NCBI GenBank assembly: GCA_902590655.1
Contig: CACIXQ010000001.1
Location: 1-64,000 of the forward strand
DNA: 64,000 nucleotides
Reading direction: 5' to 3'
DNA from: an uncultured marine group I thaumarchaeote
GTDB lineage: Archaea > Thermoproteota > Nitrososphaeria > Nitrososphaerales > Nitrosopumilaceae
Shown piece by piece: positions 59,951 to 64,000 of the stretch. Each line of letters opens with the position of its first letter. Position 1 is the stretch's first letter. The notes beneath the pieces are model-generated. The model had not been told where the DNA came from. It saw only the letters and a list, made by a program, of their open reading frames with translations, and made no database searches. The translations under genes were made by a program, and so were the position numbers.

Positions 59951-60159
59951 CTTTTTGTTATAAAAAAATTTTTTATGACAAGAACAAACTAACAAAAACC
60001 AAATCAAAATAACATATTATTCTAAAAATAGATTAGAAATGATGGTGTGTGTGTCATCGATCAAGCCGATCAGAGCATGTCAACCAGAACGATCAATGTT
60101 GTAAAAACGAACTACTGGATCCATTCAAGTGTGAAATTACGATAGATAATGATCTCAAA

Positions 60160-61395
60160 ATGAGTATAACAACTTTGGATCCAGTGGAAAAACTACTAGA
60201 TAGTGCAGAACAAGGTAACTTGTTAATCAAAAACCCAAACGTGTTACGCCATGACTACATCCCAGAACGAATCTTGCATAGAGACAAGCAGCAAGAACTT
60301 GTAACACAATCATTAATTCCATTATACAAAAAATCAATACCACCAAACTTGTTGGTGTATGGCAAGCCAGGAACTGGCAAGACACTTGTAATAAAAAAAG
60401 TACTAAACCAAATTCAAAACAGAGTCGACAAGAACTCACATAAAATCAAGATAGCAACCACAAACGCAAAGGATCAATCAAACCTTTACAATGTGTTGGT
60501 TGACTTGGGCAGACAACTTGGCCTCAAATCAAAAAAGACACCTGACGACAAACTTTGGTTACCAAACACAGGACTATCAATCAGTGAAGTTTTCAATCGT
60601 ATTCTTTACATTATTGACAAAAACAAAATTAATTCCGTCTTTGTAATAGATGAAATTGATCATCTTGCTAAGCTTGTTGACAAGACTGGCAAAGACGTTC
60701 TTTACTCAATTACCAGGGCAAACCTAAAACTAAAAACTGGCTCGTTATCTCTAATTGGAATTTCTAATGACGTCAGATTCAAGGACGAATTAGACCCAAG
60801 AGTAATTAGTACACTTAGTGAGGAAGAACTTGTTTTTCCAGCATATGAGACAAATGAGATTAAAGAAATCTTAGAAGACAGAATACCATTAGCATTTGAG
60901 CAAGACGCTGTATCAAGCGGGGCTTTGAACCTATGTGCTTCTATGGCATGTAGAGAACACGGCGATGCTCGAAGGGCAATCAAATTGTTAGATGTAGCTG
61001 CAAAGACTGCAGAACTAAAACAAGACAAATCCATCACAGACGAGCACATACGTTTAGCATCTCAAAGGATTGAGGTAGACAAGGAATCCCAACAACTTAA
61101 CGCCTTCTCATTACACGAAAAACTACTTGTAATCACCATAATGAAATCCCCAAACATCTCAACCGGAGACATCTACACAGCATACAAATCACTTTGTAAA
61201 ACCACTCACCAAAATACACTCACACAGAGGCGTGTTACACAAATGCTTAATGAGATAGAACTATCTGGTCTCATTTCTGGTAAAATGATCCACCAAGGAA
61301 TTCATGGAAATACAAAGAAATTCAACCTCACAATAACTCCAGATTTGGTCAAAAACACCCTCAAATCTGATGAAATATTCTCAGACGTCTTATAA
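60160..61395 (+). CDS. orc1/cdc6: Origin recognition/Cdc6 replication initiator
   Basis: 411 aa from the ATG at 60160 (MSITTLDPVEKLLDSAEQGN). A GTG at 60049 extends the frame by 37 residues that look unlike the family and include several Cys/His, so I prefer 60160. Walker A YGKPGTGKTLVIKK (about 67-80), Walker B SVFVIDEIDHL (about 160), sensor region SLIGISNDVRFKDELDPRV, arginine region and a C-terminal winged helix (VLTQRRVTQML-like; LTQRRVTQMLNEIELSGLIS). Binds ORB elements and loads MCM. It lies directly beside the putative origin. Confidence 0.93.
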   Translation: MSITTLDPVEKLLDSAEQGNLLIKNPNVLRHDYIPERILHRDKQQELVTQSLIPLYKKSIPPNLLVYGKPGTGKTLVIKKVLNQIQNRVDKNSHKIKIATTNAKDQSNLYNVLVDLGRQLGLKSKKTPDDKLWLPNTGLSISEVFNRILYIIDKNKINSVFVIDEIDHLAKLVDKTGKDVLYSITRANLKLKTGSLSLIGISNDVRFKDELDPRVISTLSEEELVFPAYETNEIKEILEDRIPLAFEQDAVSSGALNLCASMACREHGDARRAIKLLDVAAKTAELKQDKSITDEHIRLASQRIEVDKESQQLNAFSLHEKLLVITIMKSPNISTGDIYTAYKSLCKTTHQNTLTQRRVTQMLNEIELSGLISGKMIHQGIHGNTKKFNLTITPDLVKNTLKSDEIFSDVL

Positions 61396-62094
61396 TCACA
61401 AATTGATGTAAGATTCTGGTTTTGTTTGACTGATCACCATTACTGATAGGTCAGAAAATTCCTTTCCTTCCAATTCGGAGACAAACCCAGAAAACGTCTG
61501 TTCCTTCCCATTGGTCAGAGACTCGAAAACATAAACTGGGATTGTAGTCGTGTCAAAACCATTCTTCTTAAGATAAAACGCGACCTCTGATGGCATGAAA
61601 TGTTTTTTGGGATCCTTTGGCCATGGTCTAGGAATTAACACAACATTTTGCCCATCAATTATTGCTTTTTGAAGTTCTAACTTCTTTTCTTCAATAGATG
61701 TTGTGACATGCATTGTAATTACTTTAGATTTGTCTAGTGGTACCCTGGCTTTCGATGCAGCAACTTGAATAGAACTAATTCCAGGCACCAATTCAACATC
61801 ACCAAAAATTTCAACTAATCTATCTACGACCTCAGATTCAGAAAAATTCACATCGCCAGTGAATGGAACAACCAAACTTCCATCTCCCAACTCTTTCTTA
61901 ACATCTTGGTATGTCTGTTCTTGGTTTCCCATTGTGATCACATGAGTTTTTTTATCTTTAATCAAATCAGATATAGCTTCAAGCGTGTATTTGTAACCTA
62001 CAATGACATCTGCATTTTCAACAGTTTTTCTTACGGTTTCCGTTACGTAGTTTTTGGATCCCGGACCAACACCAACAGCAAAAACCTTACCCAT
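61396..62094 (-). CDS. cbiE: Cobalt-precorrin-7 C5-methyltransferase
   Basis: 232 aa. GKVFAVGVGPGSKNYVTETV opening; DVNFSESEVVDRLVEIF and VELVPGISSIQVAASKARVP as in CbiE/CobL-N. Methylates C5 of precorrin-7; partners with CbiT at 0.3 kb, which is a separate gene as in most archaea. Abuts the cdc6 stop (convergent, no gap). Confidence 0.88.
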   Translation of the reverse strand: MGKVFAVGVGPGSKNYVTETVRKTVENADVIVGYKYTLEAISDLIKDKKTHVITMGNQEQTYQDVKKELGDGSLVVPFTGDVNFSESEVVDRLVEIFGDVELVPGISSIQVAASKARVPLDKSKVITMHVTTSIEEKKLELQKAIIDGQNVVLIPRPWPKDPKKHFMPSEVAFYLKKNGFDTTTIPVYVFESLTNGKEQTFSGFVSELEGKEFSDLSVMVISQTKPESYINL

Positions 62095-62095
62095 T

Positions 62096-62587
62096 TTAAT
62101 TCGTCACAATCTGCCTATCTTTGATATACTTTACAAACCCTGACCAATCAACCTTCAAGAATTTTGTCGGTGCGCTAAGGGGATATTTTACCCAATCCTG
62201 GACAATAGAAAACTGATACTTTTCCTCCTTTCCATCTTCCATTACATCCAAAAATAATACACTCCCCCAAACCTTTTCTTTTACTTCAATTTGTAAAATA
62301 TTGTTAAAACTAATTTTTTGGTTCTTTTTATTTTCCAAATCTATTTCTAAGTTTGTTGTGTCATACCCGTCTTCTGTAAACATTACATCCTTATTCTGTA
62401 ACAACCTAACCACCTGCCTAGTTCTAATAGCACCCCACCATTTCATAGGCGCCTCTGTTTTTTTGATAAATAACAAACGTTTGTTTGTTAGAATTAACAT
62501 ACCTTCACTTCCTTTACCGCTAAAGAATCCCCTTTTTTCTTTCCAAACTGAAAGGATATGTGCCTGTATATCCTCACCCGTATCCAT
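62096..62587 (-). CDS. PH/GRAM-like domain protein
   Basis: 163 aa. GMLILTNKRLLFIKKTEAPM is the GRAM/bacterial PH-type β-motif; MKWWGAIRTRQVV and YDTTNLEIDLENKKNQKISF follow. Cytosolic, may bind membrane lipids or proteins. Starts 1 nt upstream of the cbiE region on the same strand and is probably co-transcribed with cbiE. Confidence 0.7.
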   Translation of the reverse strand: MDTGEDIQAHILSVWKEKRGFFSGKGSEGMLILTNKRLLFIKKTEAPMKWWGAIRTRQVVRLLQNKDVMFTEDGYDTTNLEIDLENKKNQKISFNNILQIEVKEKVWGSVLFLDVMEDGKEEKYQFSIVQDWVKYPLSAPTKFLKVDWSGFVKYIKDRQIVTN

Positions 62588-62662
62588 GAATGTGCATACG
62601 TAACAACTTGATAAAAACTAATACTAAGAACAGCTTTTATTGAAGTTGGAAAAACTACCGTC

Positions 62663-64000
62663 ATGAATTTTACAGTTTTTGTAATTTCCATTTTGGTAGT
62701 ATCAGGCCTTGTTGGAACTGTGTTTGCACAACAGACTGTTCTGTTAACCCAACAAGAATTTACCGAGGAGGAGATCTATAAAATGAAAAATACCGCCGTT
62801 CATCTTTCAACAGAGAAGGGGACTATAATAATCGAATTATATCCTGAAGACGCTCCAAACACAGTCCATAATTTTTTAAAATTGGTTGAAAGCGGCTTTT
62901 ATGACGGCGTGGTTTTCCATCGTATTATAGAAGGTTTTATGATTCAAGCTGGAGATCCAAACACCAAGGATCCAGAATATGATCGAGGTTTGTGGGGAAC
63001 TGGAGGCCCAGGATACCAAATTAAAGAAGAGTTTAACACACTTCAACATGATAGAGGAGCTGTTTCGATGGCAAGACAACAACATCCAGACAGTGCAGGC
63101 TCACAGTTTTTCATTGTGCATAAAGACTCGAACTTTCTTGATAAACAATATACAGTCTTTGGCAGAGTAGTACCAGGAACATATAGTTATGACGCAGTAA
63201 ACTATATCGCTAATCTACCAACAGACGATCGTGATGCACCAATAAGTACAAAGGACGCCACAATAATAAAAGCAGAAATAATGTACCCTTTTTCCTCAAG
63301 TGATTTTGGTGAGTTGGATCGATACCAATCAATTATCAAAGAATATCAAGATCCATACGATCCTGAAGCTCTACAATCCGTCGATGTCTACCACAACCAA
63401 CTTCACGATGTATTATTTCATGTTCCTTATAGATGGGATGTTGCTGAGGGGCAAGGAGATTTGTTAAGTGTAAAAATGGAACCTGGTAAAGATGAGCATA
63501 ATGCACAACAAACTATAGCGAAAAGCGGATTTATACCACAAGTTTTGATTGGTTCAGAAAACAGAACAAACCATCAAGCAGAAAACAGTGTGGTTGGAAC
63601 AGGCAACATCTTTTCAATTCAAGGCGGTGACGACCCTAAAATTTTAAACAATTTCATAATAAGAGATTCTAGTGGAAACAAAGCCCACCTAGTAATGACA
63701 ACACAAAACCTACAAACAGAACAGGGGCCAAAACAATTCAAAATCTTACAACTTCATTTCAACAACTTAGAAACTAACTATTCGGCAATCTACGTCAACA
63801 CCACGGAATTTTTTAGATATGAAGTCAATTCTTTCAGTTACGCTGTAAATAATTTTCATATTATGATTGATGGAGAAATGCAGAGGTTGCTGTTTGGCGA
63901 AAGTCCTGTATTTCAACAATTAATGAGAGACGCAAAAGCAGCACCCGAACCTGAATCATTACCACCAGCAAGAATTGGCGGTTGCCTAATAGCTACTGCA
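62663..64000 (+). CDS. Secreted cyclophilin-type peptidyl-prolyl isomerase (C-terminus beyond window)
   Basis: At least 446 codons, running off the right edge. Signal peptide MNFTVFVISILVVSGLVGTV..FAQ, then a cyclophilin domain (about 40-215): TEKGTIIIELYPEDAPNTVH, FHRIIEGFMIQAGDPNTKD, AGSQFFIVHKDS, FGRVVPG. A second, uncharacterised β-domain follows. The last residues, PPARIGGCLIATA, are the start of a CFI-box-type C-terminal sorting/anchor signal (GGCLIATAxYG). Divergent from the PH-like gene. Likely folds or isomerises envelope proteins outside the cell. Confidence 0.85.
   Translation, partial: MNFTVFVISILVVSGLVGTVFAQQTVLLTQQEFTEEEIYKMKNTAVHLSTEKGTIIIELYPEDAPNTVHNFLKLVESGFYDGVVFHRIIEGFMIQAGDPNTKDPEYDRGLWGTGGPGYQIKEEFNTLQHDRGAVSMARQQHPDSAGSQFFIVHKDSNFLDKQYTVFGRVVPGTYSYDAVNYIANLPTDDRDAPISTKDATIIKAEIMYPFSSSDFGELDRYQSIIKEYQDPYDPEALQSVDVYHNQLHDVLFHVPYRWDVAEGQGDLLSVKMEPGKDEHNAQQTIAKSGFIPQVLIGSENRTNHQAENSVVGTGNIFSIQGGDDPKILNNFIIRDSSGNKAHLVMTTQNLQTEQGPKQFKILQLHFNNLETNYSAIYVNTTEFFRYEVNSFSYAVNNFHIMIDGEMQRLLFGESPVFQQLMRDAKAAPEPESLPPARIGGCLIATA

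Larger units (their letters stand above)
59628..60038. other. Probable replication origin (oriC)
   Basis: About 410 bp between the wHTH gene and orc1/cdc6. It contains two direct ORB-like repeats (59756-59770, 59794-59808), a degenerate inverted ORB on the right (59933-59950), many TTAAC/GTTAA motifs (about nine), a CTTAACA-TG-TGTTAAG hairpin (59819-59834) and AT-rich stretches (59867-59910, 59954-60035) suitable for unwinding. Two short frames here (59649-59834 plus, 59682-59933 minus) do not look coding. The adjacency to the initiator gene supports the call. Confidence 0.7.

Noticed and set aside
60039-60104. Short frame ATGATGGTG... ahead of orc1/cdc6, and the GTG extension from 60049
   Set aside because: A ~19-codon frame without sign of conservation; the GTG extension adds 37 non-family residues. 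The ATG at 60160 gives the normal protein start.
1-64000. Search by eye for CRISPR arrays, insertion sequences, integrases and rRNA
   Set aside because: No regularly spaced repeats, transposase motifs or rRNA sequences were seen.

Overview
The window is chromosomal DNA of an AT-rich thaumarchaeon (Nitrososphaerota), most likely from the marine Nitrosopumilus/Nitrosarchaeum group. This rests on its archaeal information machinery (Orc1/Cdc6, PCNA, TFB, TFS, Rpo11, thermosome, archaeal CCA-adding enzyme, RqcH), archaeal lipid genes (geranylgeranylglyceryl phosphate synthase and both subunits of a phosphomevalonate dehydratase), an ESCRT-III/CdvB division protein, secreted multi-cupredoxin proteins and scattered anaerobic-type cobalamin genes. 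Many starts are preceded by a TATA-like box about 23-30 nt upstream with almost no leader, as expected for leaderless archaeal mRNAs. There are no insertion sequences, prophage genes, CRISPR arrays or rRNA genes. One tRNA (Pro, GGG) is present.

Layout. 0-1.6 kb: cobalamin methyltransferases (CbiL, cut by the edge, and CbiT) with a membrane protein. 1.7-7.4 kb: RqcH, the phosphomevalonate dehydratase pair, two zinc-ribbon proteins and endonuclease III. 7.4-12.4 kb: sulfate activation and reduction (Sat, APS-reductase-type CysH), a ThiI-family protein that has lost its catalytic motifs, and a glycosyltransferase. 12.4-18.8 kb: a candidate structured RNA, an SDR enzyme, a membrane flippase-like protein with a C2H2 finger, homoserine kinase, and QueC, FolE and QueE for preQ0 (archaeosine precursor). 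18.8-24 kb: secreted coiled-coil protein, two winged-helix regulators (one membrane-anchored), CdvB with a tiny zinc-ribbon partner, and a hemerythrin. 24-36.9 kb: cation/proton antiporter, TFB, a KamA-like radical SAM enzyme, MscS channel, PRPP synthase, RNase Z, UPF0200/UPF0201 pair, ThpR, Cca, RIO-like kinase and tRNA-Pro. 37-51.3 kb: glutamine synthetase, thermosome, SHMT, CobJ, aspartate kinase, PCNA, TFS, Rpo11, phosphatase, ferredoxin and small proteins. 51.4-59.6 kb: Hsp20, envelope proteins including a three-cupredoxin protein, GGGP synthase and wHTH proteins. 59.6-61.4 kb: a probable replication origin beside orc1/cdc6. 61.4-64 kb: CbiE and a secreted cyclophilin cut by the window edge.

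Points that most deserve a second look: (1) the origin-like region at 59.64-60.04 kb, with two direct 15-bp ORB-like repeats and a degenerate inverted third copy across an AT-rich stretch; (2) a 13-bp long-range helix followed by a T-tract at 12427-12505, apparently an undescribed small RNA; (3) a shared 19-bp element (TGYATGCATWWTGYATGCA) and shared core promoter upstream of the cupredoxin gene and of a neighbouring envelope gene; (4) a compact three-hairpin element at 55836-55956; (5) the catalytically dead ThiI relative beside the sulfur-assimilation genes; (6) a 46-aa zinc ribbon immediately downstream of cdvB. All calls come from reading the sequence and translations; no database search was run.
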